From NCBI RefSeq assembly GCF_000981225.1, contig NZ_LAJC01000021.1:17452-81451 (forward strand): DNA of 64,000 nt. The letters are read 5' to 3'. Positions 1 to 9,615 of this stretch are shown one piece after another (within the stretch, counting starts at the first letter, position 1; every line of letters starts with the position of its first letter). A program made the position numbers and the translations under genes. Source of the DNA: Allosalinactinospora lopnorensis. GTDB taxonomy: Bacteria; Actinomycetota; Actinomycetes; Streptosporangiales; Streptosporangiaceae. Under the pieces are notes generated by a model that made no database searches, was not told the origin of the DNA, and saw only the letters and a list, made by a program, of their open reading frames with translations.

Positions 1-2801
1 CCCCCCTAGTAGTCGCAGGTGGCGGAGTGCACCTATCGCGTGCGGTAGAGGAACTGGCCGCACTCCAACGCGTGGCGCACCTCCCCGTCGTGACGACGAA
101 CATGGGGAAGGGGGCGGTGAGTGAGCTGGACGCCTTGTCGTTGGGTGTCGCAGCGAACGTAACGGGTCAGCGAGGCCCGGCACACCACCATCTGTCTCTT
201 ATCCAAGAGGCCGACGTCGTCCTGCTGGTTGGAACGCGGACCAACGAGAACGGAACGGAGGGGTGGACTCTCACCTCGCCCGACGCAACATACATCCACA
301 TCGACATGGACCCATTGGAAGTCGGCCGCAACTACGAGGCGCTGCGGCTCGTCGGTGACGCACGATCGGCTCTCAGCGACCTTGCGGACGCCTTGGAGGC
401 ATGCGATCTCACGCAGCGACAGCGCGCTGCAGAGACTCTCCGCCATCGCATCACTGCGGGACATCGACGCCGCGCCGAAGAGATCGAGGCGGCGATGCCC
501 TTCGATGCTCACCCCATCGCTCCAGAGAGGCTTATGAGGGAGCTTGACGCGTTGCTCGTCCGCGGCGACATTGTTGTCGCGGACGCGAGCTACTCCTCGT
601 TCTGGGTAGCGAGCTACCTCACCGCCAAGCTGGCCGGTCAGCGGTTCATTCTGCCCCGTGGTCTGGCGGGGCTGGGGTGGGGTCTTCCCCTTGGGCTCGG
701 AGTGAAGCTGGCAACTCCCGATGCCCGCGTGGTCGCCGTCGTCGGCGACGGCGGGTTCGCCCACGTGTGGTCTGAACTGGAGACAGCCATCCGCGAGGAC
801 CTCCCCCTGACCGTGATTGTGCTCAACAACCAACTCCTCGCCGCTCAGCGGCACGCCGAGATGGCAGCCTTCGGGCAGACGACCACGGGCATCAATTTCC
901 AGCCCGTCGATCATGCCGCGATGGCGCAGGCGGTCGGGGCCGTCGGAACCCAGATCACCAACTGCTCCCAGTTGGGGCCCGAACTCAAGAAGGCTCTGGC
1001 ATCCACCACGGTGACCGTGCTGGACGTGGTCGTCGATCCCGACGCCTATCCTCCGGTCCGCGCCTGGGGCGGAATCACAGACCGCATCAACCGGCGACTC
1101 CATGCCGACCCGGATGCGCCCGCCTCGCCCGACCCGAAGGATGACGGAGACGTGTCGTCAACAGAGCACGAAGCAAAGGCGGCGCACTGGCCTGCCATCA
1201 CCACAATCTCCGATTGTGACTACACGATCGGTGACGCCCTCCGGAAGGCCGCTGCCCGCTGGTCCTCTCGGACCGCACTTGTGGAGGGCATCGTCGAAAG
1301 TGACGCGCGCACCTGGACCTACGCTGAGCTCCTTCGTGATTCGGAAGCGGTAGCGCGAGCTCTACTGACTCAGTTCCACCCCGGTGAACGGGTCGCCGTG
1401 TGGTCAGCCAACTCCCCGGAGTGGGTGCTCCTGGAGCTGGGAGCGGCGCTTGCGGGCATCACTCTGGTAACCGTCAATCCCGCCTATCGGTCTGCTGAAC
1501 TTGAATTCGTCCTCCGGCAGTCGCGGACGCAGGGTATCTTCGTCCAACAGCAGGTCCATTCACGCGACTTGCCAGCCATGGCGCGGAATGTCTCCGTAGA
1601 GCTGCCCGAGCTCAGATTCGTCCAGTCCCTGGACAAGTGGGCCGACTTCGTTTCCCTCTCCTCAGCCACGACTTCCCGTCTGCCGAAGGTCGGTTCCACA
1701 GATCCGGCGCAGATCCAGTACACGTCGGGGACGACCGGCTTCCCCAAAGGCGCCGTGCTCGCCCACCGAGCCCTTGCCGTGAACGGCCGACTCTATGCGG
1801 AGACGATCGGGGCGACACCAGAGGACGTATGGGTCAACCCGATGCCGCTGTTCCACACGGCCGGCTGTGGGCTTGCCACACTGGGCGCCTTGCAGACCGG
1901 CGGCGTCCACGTGTTGCCGGGAAAGTTCGACGCCGATCTCATGCTGGACCTGTTCGAGCACCACCGCGGAACCATACTGCTGTCAGTGCCCACGATGCTC
2001 ATCCGGATGCTGGACGCCCAGCGCGCGGCAGCGCGTGACCTCAGCTCGTGGAGGCTCGCCACACTGGGTGGCGCGCCTGTACCGGTCGAGCTCATCCGAC
2101 GGGCACAGCGCGACTTCGGCGTCAACGTAGGGATCGGTTACGGACAGACGGAAGCGGCGCCCTACATTACCCACACCGTCCCGAGTGACACGCATCCGCA
2201 GTGGTGGGAGACAGTCGGACGGCCATTGCCACACGTGGAAGTAAAGATCGCCAACCAGGACACCGGCGAGTTGGTACCCCTCGGTGAGCTGGGTGAAATT
2301 TGCACGCGGAGCATTTGCGTGATGAGCGGCTACTTCGAGAATCCGGAGGCTACTAGAACGGCCATTGACAAGGATGGCTGGCTCCATACCGGCGACCTGG
2401 GAAGCATGGACGGGGCGGGCTACGTGCGCATCAAGGGCCGGGTCAAGGACATGATCATCCGCGGTGGCGAGAACATCTATCCCCGCGAGATCGAGGATCT
2501 CCTCTTCACACACGACTCGGTCGCTGACGTGTCCGTCGTAGGCCTGCCGCACCATGAGTGGGGGGAGATCGTGGCTGCGTTCGTCCAGGCCCGACCGGGC
2601 GCGACCCTCACGCCGGACGACCTGATCAGCCACTGCGCAGGCCGGATCGCTAGCTACAAAATCCCGCAGGTCTGGGAGTTCGTCGCCAAGTTTCCGCAGA
2701 CAGCGTCGGGGAAGATCCAGAAGTTCGCGCTTCGCGACCACTATCTCAGCCGTGCCGGCCAACGACTCCAGCCGGACGACACTGATCGGAGAGAAGCGTG
2801 A
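1..2801 (+). CDS. TPP-dependent enzyme fused to acyl-CoA synthetase (N-terminus outside window)
   Basis: The reading frame is open to the left edge, and in-frame residues PLVVAGGG precede the first possible start (GTG at 27), so the N-terminal pyrimidine-binding domain of the TPP enzyme is missing. The visible part begins with the central domain. The TPP-binding domain follows, with GDGGF (about bases 755-770) and the later LNNQ, as in acetolactate synthase or 2-hydroxyacyl-CoA lyase. From about base 1200 a full AMP-forming ligase follows: YTSGTTGFPKGA, GYGQTE, HTGDLG, IIRGGENIYPREIE and the C-terminal lysine in ASGKIQ. The linker contains GTG 1152 with GGAG just upstream, so a second start for the ligase alone is possible. 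The stop overlaps the next gene (GTGA). With an HSDL2-like SDR beside it, alpha-oxidation of acyl-CoA is plausible; that is inference. Confidence 0.8.
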   Translation, partial: PLVVAGGGVHLSRAVEELAALQRVAHLPVVTTNMGKGAVSELDALSLGVAANVTGQRGPAHHHLSLIQEADVVLLVGTRTNENGTEGWTLTSPDATYIHIDMDPLEVGRNYEALRLVGDARSALSDLADALEACDLTQRQRAAETLRHRITAGHRRRAEEIEAAMPFDAHPIAPERLMRELDALLVRGDIVVADASYSSFWVASYLTAKLAGQRFILPRGLAGLGWGLPLGLGVKLATPDARVVAVVGDGGFAHVWSELETAIREDLPLTVIVLNNQLLAAQRHAEMAAFGQTTTGINFQPVDHAAMAQAVGAVGTQITNCSQLGPELKKALASTTVTVLDVVVDPDAYPPVRAWGGITDRINRRLHADPDAPASPDPKDDGDVSSTEHEAKAAHWPAITTISDCDYTIGDALRKAAARWSSRTALVEGIVESDARTWTYAELLRDSEAVARALLTQFHPGERVAVWSANSPEWVLLELGAALAGITLVTVNPAYRSAELEFVLRQSRTQGIFVQQQVHSRDLPAMARNVSVELPELRFVQSLDKWADFVSLSSATTSRLPKVGSTDPAQIQYTSGTTGFPKGAVLAHRALAVNGRLYAETIGATPEDVWVNPMPLFHTAGCGLATLGALQTGGVHVLPGKFDADLMLDLFEHHRGTILLSVPTMLIRMLDAQRAAARDLSSWRLATLGGAPVPVELIRRAQRDFGVNVGIGYGQTEAAPYITHTVPSDTHPQWWETVGRPLPHVEVKIANQDTGELVPLGELGEICTRSICVMSGYFENPEATRTAIDKDGWLHTGDLGSMDGAGYVRIKGRVKDMIIRGGENIYPREIEDLLFTHDSVADVSVVGLPHHEWGEIVAAFVQARPGATLTPDDLISHCAGRIASYKIPQVWEFVAKFPQTASGKIQKFALRDHYLSRAGQRLQPDDTDRREA

Positions 2802-3617
2802 CCTCCATGAAGGACAAAACGCTCTTCATCACCGGCGGGAGCCGTGGCATCGGCCGTTCCATAGCGCTCAGGCTGCCGCGGAGGGCGCCAACGTCGTCAT
2901 CGCAGCCAAGACAGCAGAACCGCACCCCAAGCTCCCGGGGACTATCCACACGGTCGCAGCTGAGATCGAGGAGGCAGGCGGGCGGGCACTCCCTCTGACT
3001 CTCGACGTACGCCAAGGCGACCAGGTCGCGAAGGCCGTCGCATCGGCCGCCCGCCACTTCGGCGGTATTGATGTGCTTGTGAACAACGCAAGTGCAGTGT
3101 TCCTGGCAAAGACCGCGGACACGCCACTCAAGCGCTTCGATCTGATGTTCGACATCAATGTGCGAGGGACGTTCACCGCATCACAGGCCTGCATCCCGTA
3201 CCTTGAGCGTTCCGAGAACGGACACATCCTGACCTTGTCGCCGCCCATCGATCTGCAGGCCGACTGGTTCGCGAACCGAACCGCTTACACCATGTCAAAA
3301 TACGCGATGAGCATGACGGTCCTGGGTTTGGCCGAAGAACTGCGAGCCGGCATCGTGCTGTCAACGCGTTGTGGCCGAAGACAATGATCTACACAGCCGC
3401 TTCCGCGATCTTCGGTCTCGGCCGAGCGGGCTGCCGCTCGACCGACATCATGGCCGATGCAGCCCACGCCATCCTCACTCGTCCAAGCACCGAATGCACT
3501 GGCAGCTTTTTCCTCGACGAGGACGTACTTCGCGAGGAAGGCGTCACCGACTTCGCGAAGTACGAACTCGTTCCCGGTACGCCGCCCGAAATCGATCTCT
3601 TCGTGACCCGCTCATGA
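2798..3617 (+). pseudogene. HSDL2-like short-chain dehydrogenase, two frameshifts
   Basis: The start is GTG 2798, overlapping the upstream stop, or ATG 2807. The three frames together give one complete SDR of about 270 residues. Frame 1 has the cofactor motif TGGSRGIG. Frame 2 carries AAKTAEPHPKLPGTI, LVNNAS and the catalytic YTMSK. Frame 3 has the family's C-terminus, with LTRPS, FFLDEDVLREEGV and DFAKYELVPG. These signatures are specific to the hydroxysteroid dehydrogenase-like-2 group, which is peroxisomal in animals and whose substrate is uncertain. The first break (about 2870) is repaired by one G (AGG GCT). The second (about 3355) looks like two extra bases before GTCAACGCGTTGTGG. It is either a pseudogene or a product of assembly errors. 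It is probably translationally coupled to the TPP/ligase gene. Confidence 0.75.
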
Positions 3618-3784
3618 GGTGGCAAGGCCTGCTTTGGCGCGCCGGCTTCCTGGTCGACGACGGCGCAGTCAGACGACACGCAGATGTCCACCGCATCAGC
3701 TATTGATCCGAAACGATAGGTGTTCTGGGCCGTTGACCCCTGTGTAAGTGAACTGGCGGGAGACGTACGGCAGTTGTCGTCGTA

Positions 3785-3945
3785 TCGGCGCAGGAGGCGT
3801 TACGGATGCGGGTGGTCGCAGCGTAGGGGGCGGGCGGTGGCAGTGAGGATGTCGCGGCGATGTTGCAGGTCTCGCTCAAGGCGGTGGGCGACTGGTGGAC
3901 GAGGTGGCGCCGCAACGTGGTGCGACTGCGGGGCGGCGGGTACCG
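3785..3945 (+). pseudogene. IS630-type transposase N-terminal remnant
   Basis: One frame reads SAQEALRMRVVAA, then a TAG stop, then SEDVAAMLQVSLKAVGDWWTRW. This is the winged helix-turn-helix start of actinobacterial IS630-family transposases, where a Q-E-D-V-A motif precedes a V-S-x-x-x-V-x-x-W helix. No DDE domain follows before the next gene begins on the other strand, and I see no terminal repeats. It is a decayed fragment of an insertion sequence. Confidence 0.5.
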
Positions 3946-3950
3946 GGAAC

Positions 3951-4633
3951 TCAGTTCCCGATCGTCTTGCGACCCCGCTTCCACCACTTCTTCCTCTTCG
4001 GCTTCTGGTGGTCGCGCCGCTTGTAGACGCCCCAGACCGACCCCAGGAGCGACACCCCCGTGACGGTGACGACCGGGGTGTCGGGGTCGGTCATGACGGG
4101 CGGATCCCCGTCCAGCCAGTACCCGCCCATAACTCCGGCGCCATCGACCCGCACCACCACGTCGTCGGGGACGATGACCTCCACCGTGCCCAGCAGCGAA
4201 TGGGCGCGGATCGTGGTCTCCCGCGCGGCGAACCTGGTCTCGCGCAGGTCGAGCGTGACCGCGCCCAGGACACTGGCCGCCGAGAACCTCTCCGGAACCA
4301 CCCACGCGCCCGTCCGATCGGCTCCGGACATGACGGTGAAGGCGTTCTTGCTGGCCGGCGGCGTGTCGACCACCCGCTCAACGCCGCGAACGGGGCGGGG
4401 TGTCCCGTCGGACCGCTCCGCCGACACGGCCGCGGCGCCGGAGGCGGGCAGGTCCGCCAGCTCGCCCTGGGTCTTGGCACTGTAGGCGGCGTCCAGCCGT
4501 TCGCCGTGCTCGCCGGGATCCAGTCGGCCTTCGGCGAGCGCTCGCGCAGACTGGCGGCGACGGCGTCGCGCTCGGAGTCGGAGATCCGCAGGTGCTGCCG
4601 TTCCGGTGCGGTCTTGTCGTTGTCCTCGCCCAT
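3951..4633 (-). CDS. DUF1707 protein with LiaF-like C-terminus, frameshifted
   Basis: From ATG 4633 the protein opens with QHLRISDSERDAVAASL, the start of DUF1707 (a short actinobacterial domain also called SHOCT-like). The domain continues in another frame with LAEGRLDPGEHGERLDAAYS. Adding one G at about 4550 (GAG GCG CTC) joins the halves. The C-terminal half has the beta-repeat character of LiaF/DUF2154 cell-envelope-response domains and ends in a strongly basic tail rich in Lys, Arg and Trp. Such proteins are usually cytoplasmic or membrane-associated and of unknown function. The 260 bases to its right hold no convincing gene. Confidence 0.65.
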
Positions 4634-4892
4634 GGGGCCGAGTATCCCGCAGCGCCCACCGTTCTACCACCGGGGTAAGCCCTGAGACTGCCCTGGTTCC
4701 GCCCCTGTCGGGGCCGGGGCCCGCGGCGCGGGAGGCGGGTCACGCCGGCTCGGGAGGCGGGAAGCGGGTGCCATCGGCCATCGCGTCCCCAGCCTGTGGA
4801 CGGCGAGGACCCATGCCGAAGCGGAGCAGACACCTCCGTACTGTCCACCGAACGCAGGAGCGGCCTTCTGCCGTGCGCGGTGTCAGCGTTTG

Positions 4893-5883
4893 CTAAGCGG
4901 CGGTCTTGGCGTGTTCCAGGGCGGTCCGATACTCGCCGGTCCATTCGGCGTCGCGCTGGTCCGTCGGCAGCCCGTCGAGTCCGGCGTGGAGGTGGCCCGC
5001 CGCGTCCGCGTAATCGCCCAGCGATAACAGCGCAAGACCGATGTTGAGCCGGAAAAAAGATGGCGTGTACCAGTAGACAATTCCTGGAGGATCACCAACG
5101 TCGGAGGAATACCGTGCAGCATCGTCCAGCAATCGGCGCGCCTTGGTTCCTTCGTCCAGAGCCGCGCAGCCCTGTGCCGCTTGCAGCGTGTCGAACACCT
5201 GCTGAGCGATGTGTACGTCAGGAGTGTGCAGGGCAGCTTGCGAGGCACACAACACCCATGAAGCGCCCTTGCTGACGTGCTACGTAGCCGCGAAACGACA
5301 CGGCCACCGCCCCCACTGTTGGGGCTTCTGCTTCGTCTGCCATCTCTTCCGCGCGCCCCAGCATGGTCACGGCTTCCTTGTCCCTACGAACGGCCGCAAG
5401 CAGCCAACCGGTGTACTGGGTCCATTCCGCTGCTACAGCCAGCAAGGACTTGTGGCGCGGCCCGCGCGCTTCCCGGGCAAATCCGCTCACCGTGTCGAGC
5501 TGTGCCCTGGCCGCCGGAAGTATCGCGGCCGGACCTACGGCGTCCTCAAGCCGCCGCTGTGCGGCCAGTACCTCCGCGAGGGCTTCCACGGTCCTCGCAT
5601 CGATGCGGGACGGCGCGGCGACGCTACGGGCGATGCGGTCGCGGTCGTCCTCGTTCAGCACCGTTGCGCGTTCCAGTTCCTCCCGTGGGATGTCGAGAAC
5701 GGAGGCGAGGTACGGCAGCCAGAACCTGGGCACCCGGCGTCCGGACTCCCAGCGGTAGACCTCCTGGCGCGTCACCGTGGGACGGCCGGACTCCGCACAC
5801 AGCACATCGGTCAGCCGCTGCTGCGACCAGCCGCGCACCGTGCGGTGCCGTTTGAGCATCTGCGGGAACGTCTCGGGGGCCAT
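4893..5883 (-). CDS. XRE-family regulator with C-terminal TPR-like region, frameshifted
   Basis: The start is ATG 5883 (MAPETF), matching the paralogue at 44395 (MAPETIH). The N-terminus is a helix-turn-helix of the XRE type: MLKRHRTVRGWSQQ, VTRQEVYRWESGRRVP, then FWLPYLASVLDIPREELER. The rest is an alpha-helical, TPR-like region that ends in another frame with LGDYADAAGHLHAGLDGLP and TGEYRTALEHAKTAA. The break lies near 5250 and is net +1, unlike most others in this window. The gene faces the three small genes starting at 6112 across about 230 bases carrying paired GGCCTA motifs. It is probably a transcriptional regulator of that divergent cassette; the ligand or partner is unknown. Confidence 0.75.
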
Positions 5884-5967
5884 GTATCCATTTTGACTTC
5901 TTCCCCTCCCCGGAAGGAGGGGATTTCCACCCTTGGGGAAACGGGTTTCCTGCATGACCCGCGTCCT

Positions 5968-5985
5968 GGCCTACAAACCGGCCTA
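5968..5985. promoter_or_regulatory. paired GGCCTA direct repeats, possible operator
   Basis: GGCCTA occurs at 5968-5973 and 5980-5985, 12 bases apart, in the divergent interval between the XRE gene and the small-gene cassette. The reverse complement TAGGCC is also doubled (11 bases apart) in the equivalent interval at 44353-44369. Conservation at two otherwise diverged loci makes a binding site for the cassette's own regulators plausible. Confidence 0.4.
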
Positions 5986-6111
5986 TGGATCGGCCGACAG
6001 ACAAGCGGATCCGGAATCTGTGGACGCGCAGAACAGTGGTGGGAAACATGACCCCCGCGACGGCGGCAACCGTCCGGGGGCGCGGCCACCAACTACCCAA
6101 GAGTTGATGAC

Positions 6112-6285
6112 ATGGTCATCCTGCCACCGCGCCGAAACGCGCGAATCCGCCCCTACCTGCTCGCCGCCGAGCAGCGGCAACGGGCCGAGCGGCGGCGGCG
6201 CGCGGCCTGGATCGCGCGCCGCCGGTGTTGGACCACCGCCGCCGATCGCCTTCTCGGCCTTCTCCCCGAGGCGGTGACGGCGTGA
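6112..6285 (+). CDS. 57-residue basic LPPRR protein, cassette gene 1
   Basis: A short frame from ATG 6112 encodes a basic protein beginning MVILPPRRNARIRPYLL, followed by a Gln/Arg-rich helix and a hydrophobic end. The same opening (SLPPRRSARVRPYLL) starts a 48-residue frame at 44242 in the paralogous locus, and in both cases the stop overlaps the start of a BldC-like HTH gene. Conserved position, overlap and N-terminus support a real gene even though it is very short. The function is unknown; a small DNA-binding or membrane-proximal partner of the HTH protein is possible. Confidence 0.6.
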   Translation: MVILPPRRNARIRPYLLAAEQRQRAERRRRAAWIARRRCWTTAADRLLGLLPEAVTA

Positions 6286-6484
6286 ACGACGTCCACTCGA
6301 ACAACTACCTGTCCACCGGCGAAGCCGCACAGGTCCTGGGCATCGCCCCTCCACCATGCGGGCCTGGGCGCGCAAGGGACGGATCCGCTACCTGCGCAAC
6401 CCCCACACCGGATGGCGGATCTACCGCGCCGGCGACGTCTGCGCGCTGCGCGAGGCCCGGCAGAAGGCGGAGCAGTGCGAGTGA
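6282..6484 (+). CDS. BldC/MerR-like helix-turn-helix protein, frameshifted
   Basis: It starts with GTG 6282 inside the stop of the previous gene (GTGA). It reads YLSTGEAAQVLGIAPSTM when one C is added at the CCCC run near 6349, then RAWARKGRIRYLRNP, TGWRIYRAGDV and a short tail, about 66 residues. This is the single winged-HTH fold of excisionase/BldC-type regulators. The paralogue at 43896-44099 is intact. It is likely a small DNA-binding protein acting with the divergent XRE regulator. Confidence 0.7.
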
Positions 6485-6698
6485 CCACCTACTGCGAGAT
6501 CCGCCAGGTGCCCGACCTGGACACCCTGCACGCCTGGGCCGCCGCTGCGGGAGTGCCCGTCTGCCAGCGCGGGATCACCCTGGACGGCAACGAGACGTCT
6601 ACGCCGCCACCCACGGGGCCACCACGCTCATGTGCGTCGTGCCCAACCGCCACCAGCCCTCACCCCTGAACTGGCAATCCCCCTTCGAACACATGTGA
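6481..6698 (+). CDS. hypothetical protein, cassette gene 3, frameshifted
   Basis: It starts with GTG 6481, overlapping the HTH stop. Its N-terminus is TYCEIRQVPDLDTLHAWAAA. After GITLDGNE the original frame degenerates, while the neighbouring frame continues DVYAATHGATTLMCVVPN and ends at 6698. Adding one G (GAG GAC GTC) near 6591 joins them into about 72 residues. I do not recognise the family. The position and overlap place it in the cassette operon, but it is unrelated in sequence to the third gene of the paralogous cassette. Confidence 0.5.
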
Positions 6699-6739
6699 CC
6701 CCCGTCCGCTTCCCGCCCCTTCGCAGGCGCGCGGACCCG

Positions 6740-6769
6740 CCCCCGCCGCAGGACGGATTGCGGCGGGGG
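6740..6769. terminator. strong hairpin between convergent genes
   Basis: Perfect 11-bp arms (CCCCCGCCGCA and TGCGGCGGGGG) flank an 8-base loop. It sits between the rightward cassette and the leftward SDR. There is no U-tract, as is common for actinomycete terminators. Confidence 0.6.
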
Positions 6770-6797
6770 TGGCTGCACGTTCGGGTGGCGGCGCGCC

Positions 6798-7769
6798 TCA
6801 CCGCCGCCGTCGGCGCACGATCGCGATGACCGCCCCGGTGGTGAGCGCGGCCACCGCGATCCGGCGGAGGGCGGTCTGCCGCCGGCCGTGCCATTGGCCG
6901 TGCACCGCTCCGCTGCCCGGGGCCGGTTGGTACAGGTTGCCGCTGGTGATCGGGGCGGGCTCGGTGCGCGACAGGTGGGAACGCTCCACCTGGCGGGCCA
7001 TCATGCGCTCGGCGAGCCCCGGCGCCGTCTTGGCCTGCGAGACGAGAGCCCGGCCGGCGGGGCCGACGATGACCTCCCGGCGCGGGCGCCGCACGAGTCC
7101 GACGATCGCCGACGCCACGCGCTCGGGCGAGTAGACCAGCGGCATCGCGAGGATCCTGCGGCCCGTGTAGTTCGCCGAGTGCTCGAAGAGGGGAGTGTCG
7201 ATGGCGGCGGGCAGCACGCTGCACACCCGGACCCCGTTCGCGCCGCCGATCTGTAGTTCCTGGCGCAGGCTGGTGCTGAGCGCCCGGACGGCCGCCTTGG
7301 TCATCCCGTAGGCGTGGGTGTAGGGCTGGGGCACCACCGCGACGACCGAGGACACGTTGATCAGTACACCGCTCCCCTGCTCCCGGAAGTGCGGCAGGAC
7401 GGAGCGGGCACCGTGCACGTACCCCATCAGGTTCACGTCCACGATCCGGCGGAAGTCGTCCAGCGGCATCTCGGTGAACGGGGCGAAACCCGTGAGAGCG
7501 GCGTTGTTCACCCAGACGTCGATCCGCCCGTACCGGTCGAGCACGTACTGCGCCAGGGCGTCGACCGACTCGCTGTCGGCCACCTCGGTGACCACCGGCG
7601 TCGCCGTGGCGCCGTGCGAGCGGCACTCCTCGGCGACCTCGTTGAGCGCCGCCTCCCGCCGGGCCGCCAGGACCACCACGGCGTGCCTCCTGGCGAACGC
7701 CAGCGCGGTCGCGCGCCCGATCCCGCCGGACGCACCGGTGACAACGACGACAGAATCCCTGATACGCAC
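6798..7769 (-). CDS. short-chain dehydrogenase/reductase with C-terminal membrane segment
   Basis: This is a classical SDR of about 250 residues with TGASGGIG near the N-terminus, NNAALTG, the catalytic INVSSVV serine region and YGMTK. A roughly 70-residue extension follows and ends in a single hydrophobic helix (IAVAALTTGAVIAIV) before an Arg-rich tail, which suggests membrane anchoring. This layout is common among uncharacterised actinobacterial SDRs in stress loci. The start is a GTG. The substrate is unknown. Confidence 0.75.
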   Translation of the reverse strand: MRIRDSVVVVTGASGGIGRATALAFARRHAVVVLAARREAALNEVAEECRSHGATATPVVTEVADSESVDALAQYVLDRYGRIDVWVNNAALTGFAPFTEMPLDDFRRIVDVNLMGYVHGARSVLPHFREQGSGVLINVSSVVAVVPQPYTHAYGMTKAAVRALSTSLRQELQIGGANGVRVCSVLPAAIDTPLFEHSANYTGRRILAMPLVYSPERVASAIVGLVRRPRREVIVGPAGRALVSQAKTAPGLAERMMARQVERSHLSRTEPAPITSGNLYQPAPGSGAVHGQWHGRRQTALRRIAVAALTTGAVIAIVRRRRR

Positions 7770-8126
7770 GATCGTGTCCCTCCCCTACCCGGCTTCTCAT
7801 CGAGCGTCCGGCGCTCCGCGCTGCCCGCCGCACCGGTCCCCCTCGTCGCCGGCCGTGCGGACGCCCCCGGACGCGGCGCCCCGAATGCCTCGCCCTGCCC
7901 GCGGACCTGCGGTCGGAGTGGGGGCACCCGGGAGCTGCGCGCCGCTCGCAGCCACCGGATCGTCTTCCCCGCCACCCGGTGCGAGTGGAGGGCCGCGCCC
8001 TGCTCTCATCGGCGGCGTCGCTCGGTACGCGGTCCACCGTGGACCGGCCGGGCCCCCTCCGCTGCGCCCGTCCCGGATAGCGGCGGGCCGGCCACTGGTG
8101 AACGGCGGAGGCGCGGCGGGCAGCCG
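7770..8126. other. intergenic, no convincing gene
   Basis: About 360 GC-rich bases upstream of the SDR. Open frames exist on both strands, but they have Ala/Gly/Arg/Pro composition typical of shadow frames and no recognisable domain. It probably holds the SDR promoter. Confidence 0.5.
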
Positions 8127-8357
8127 CTACCTCTTCTTGTCCATCTGCTCGTCCAGGCGCAGCGCCGTCCCGAGTATGAAGAACGTCGGCGCCCACTGCC
8201 CGACGAACAGCGCCCGGTCCTCACCGCGGTTCGTCGTGGTCTCCGTTTTCGTCTTCTTGGAGACCAGCCACGTCGTGGCGCTGAGTCCGATGGAGGCGAT
8301 CCCCGCCATGTAGGCCATGGTGGACGTGACACCCATCTCGCGGAGCTTCTCGATCAT
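8127..8357 (-). CDS. small membrane protein, 76 residues
   Basis: It starts with ATG 8357 after a GGGG-rich ribosome-binding region (AAAGGGGGAACC). The protein has a short amphipathic start, one hydrophobic segment (MAYMAGIASIGLSATTWLV) followed by a Lys/Thr-rich stretch, and a second weakly hydrophobic segment (ALFVGQWAPTFFILGTAL) ending in EQMDKKR. This small two-helix type is common in Streptomyces and Nocardiopsis stress islands next to Mn-catalase. Its function is unknown. Confidence 0.65.
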   Translation of the reverse strand: MIEKLREMGVTSTMAYMAGIASIGLSATTWLVSKKTKTETTTNRGEDRALFVGQWAPTFFILGTALRLDEQMDKKR

Positions 8358-8481
8358 GGTTCCCCCTTTCCTGCGCCGGTCTGAACCAGTGCGACCGGCA
8401 ACGAGGTGGTCTCGGCGATCGAGCCACCCGGTGCGGTCGTTGCTCCGGCCCCGTCGCCGGCGACCGCGTCCACAGTTCGTT

Positions 8482-9309
8482 CTAGGTCCTCTTCGCTGTG
8501 GTGCTGTAGTGGTGTTCGGCGGGCGGCGGAGCGGAAGCCGGGGCGCCCTCCGGTCTGGGATCGGGCAGGAACTCGAAGTCGTGGCGCCCGTCCGGCGCCT
8601 GCCCGTGTGCCCACGGGCCGTTCTCCGACTCGGTGCCGTCCGAGAGATGCCACATCGTCCGCGCGTGCTCCTGGTTCTCCTCGTCGAACAGCGCACTGGG
8701 AACCACCGGGTCCTCAAGGCCGTCCTCCTGGAGCTGCTCGATGGCCGCGAGCCACTGGTTCTGGTGGACCGTGTCGCGGGCGAGGTTGAACTGCAGCATC
8801 GACTTGACGCCGGGGTCGTCGGTCATGCGGTACAGCCGGGCCGTCTGCAGTCGTCCCTGCGCCTCGGCCGCCACATTGGCCCGGAAGTCCGCCATGAGGT
8901 TGCCGCTGGCCACGATGTACTTGCCGTTCCAGGGGGTCCCCGCGGAGTCGGCCAGTACCGGTCCGCCGCCGCCCACAATGGCGTGCTGCGGGTTCATACC
9001 GCCCATCACCGCCGCCACCGCCGGCTCCTTGACCGCGTCCGCGGTCACGTCGTCGGGAGCGTCCTCCAGCAGCCGGGCCACCATGGTGGCGATCATCTCG
9101 ACATGCCCGATCTCCTCGGTCGCGATGTCCATGATGAGGTCTTTGTACTTGCCTTCCATCCGGCAGTTCCATCCCTGGAACAGGTACTGCATCGTCACGG
9201 TCATCTCGCCGAACGCGCCGCCGATCAGCTCCTGGAGCTTCATCGCGTAGAGCGCGTCGGGCTTCTCGGGCTTCGCTTCGAACTGCAGGTTCTTGGTGTG
9301 GCGGAACAC
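8482..9309 (-). CDS. manganese (non-haem) catalase
   Basis: Di-manganese catalase, which converts hydrogen peroxide to water and oxygen in the cytoplasm. I place the start at GTG 9309 (FRHTKNLQFEAK), preceded by GAGGGGG; the frame extends 17 codons further. Family landmarks are present: KLQELIGGAFGEMTVTMQYL, the metal-ligand helix around EEIGHVEMIATMV, NPQHAI, and the second carboxylate/His helix (AAEAQGRLQTARLY, ENQEHARTMWHLS). Its length of about 275 residues is normal. It sits with a hemerythrin and a small membrane protein, consistent with a general stress island. Confidence 0.9.
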   Translation of the reverse strand: MFRHTKNLQFEAKPEKPDALYAMKLQELIGGAFGEMTVTMQYLFQGWNCRMEGKYKDLIMDIATEEIGHVEMIATMVARLLEDAPDDVTADAVKEPAVAAVMGGMNPQHAIVGGGGPVLADSAGTPWNGKYIVASGNLMADFRANVAAEAQGRLQTARLYRMTDDPGVKSMLQFNLARDTVHQNQWLAAIEQLQEDGLEDPVVPSALFDEENQEHARTMWHLSDGTESENGPWAHGQAPDGRHDFEFLPDPRPEGAPASAPPPAEHHYSTTAKRT

Positions 9310-9615
9310 GTCTCTGCCCCCTCGCAGGCTCTGGTCCCGGTTCCCTCCGGGCTGGCTCAACGGCCACGTACCGAACTACGGCTGCTACCCCCACGGGCCG
9401 GAACGATGCGCACCGCGATCACACGGCTGGGATCCGCGCTGGTACGGCCGGAAAGGCCCCCTATAAGAACTACCTGGTCATTCCGGATAACCGGCGGCGC
9501 CACGCCGCTGGGAGCCGTCGAGTGGGCATCCCTGGCCGAAGAGATTGCGGACACGCAGCGTGACGTTCTTTCAGCGGGCCCGGTTGGGCGTATCCCCGCC
9601 GGGTAGCGGGCGCCC

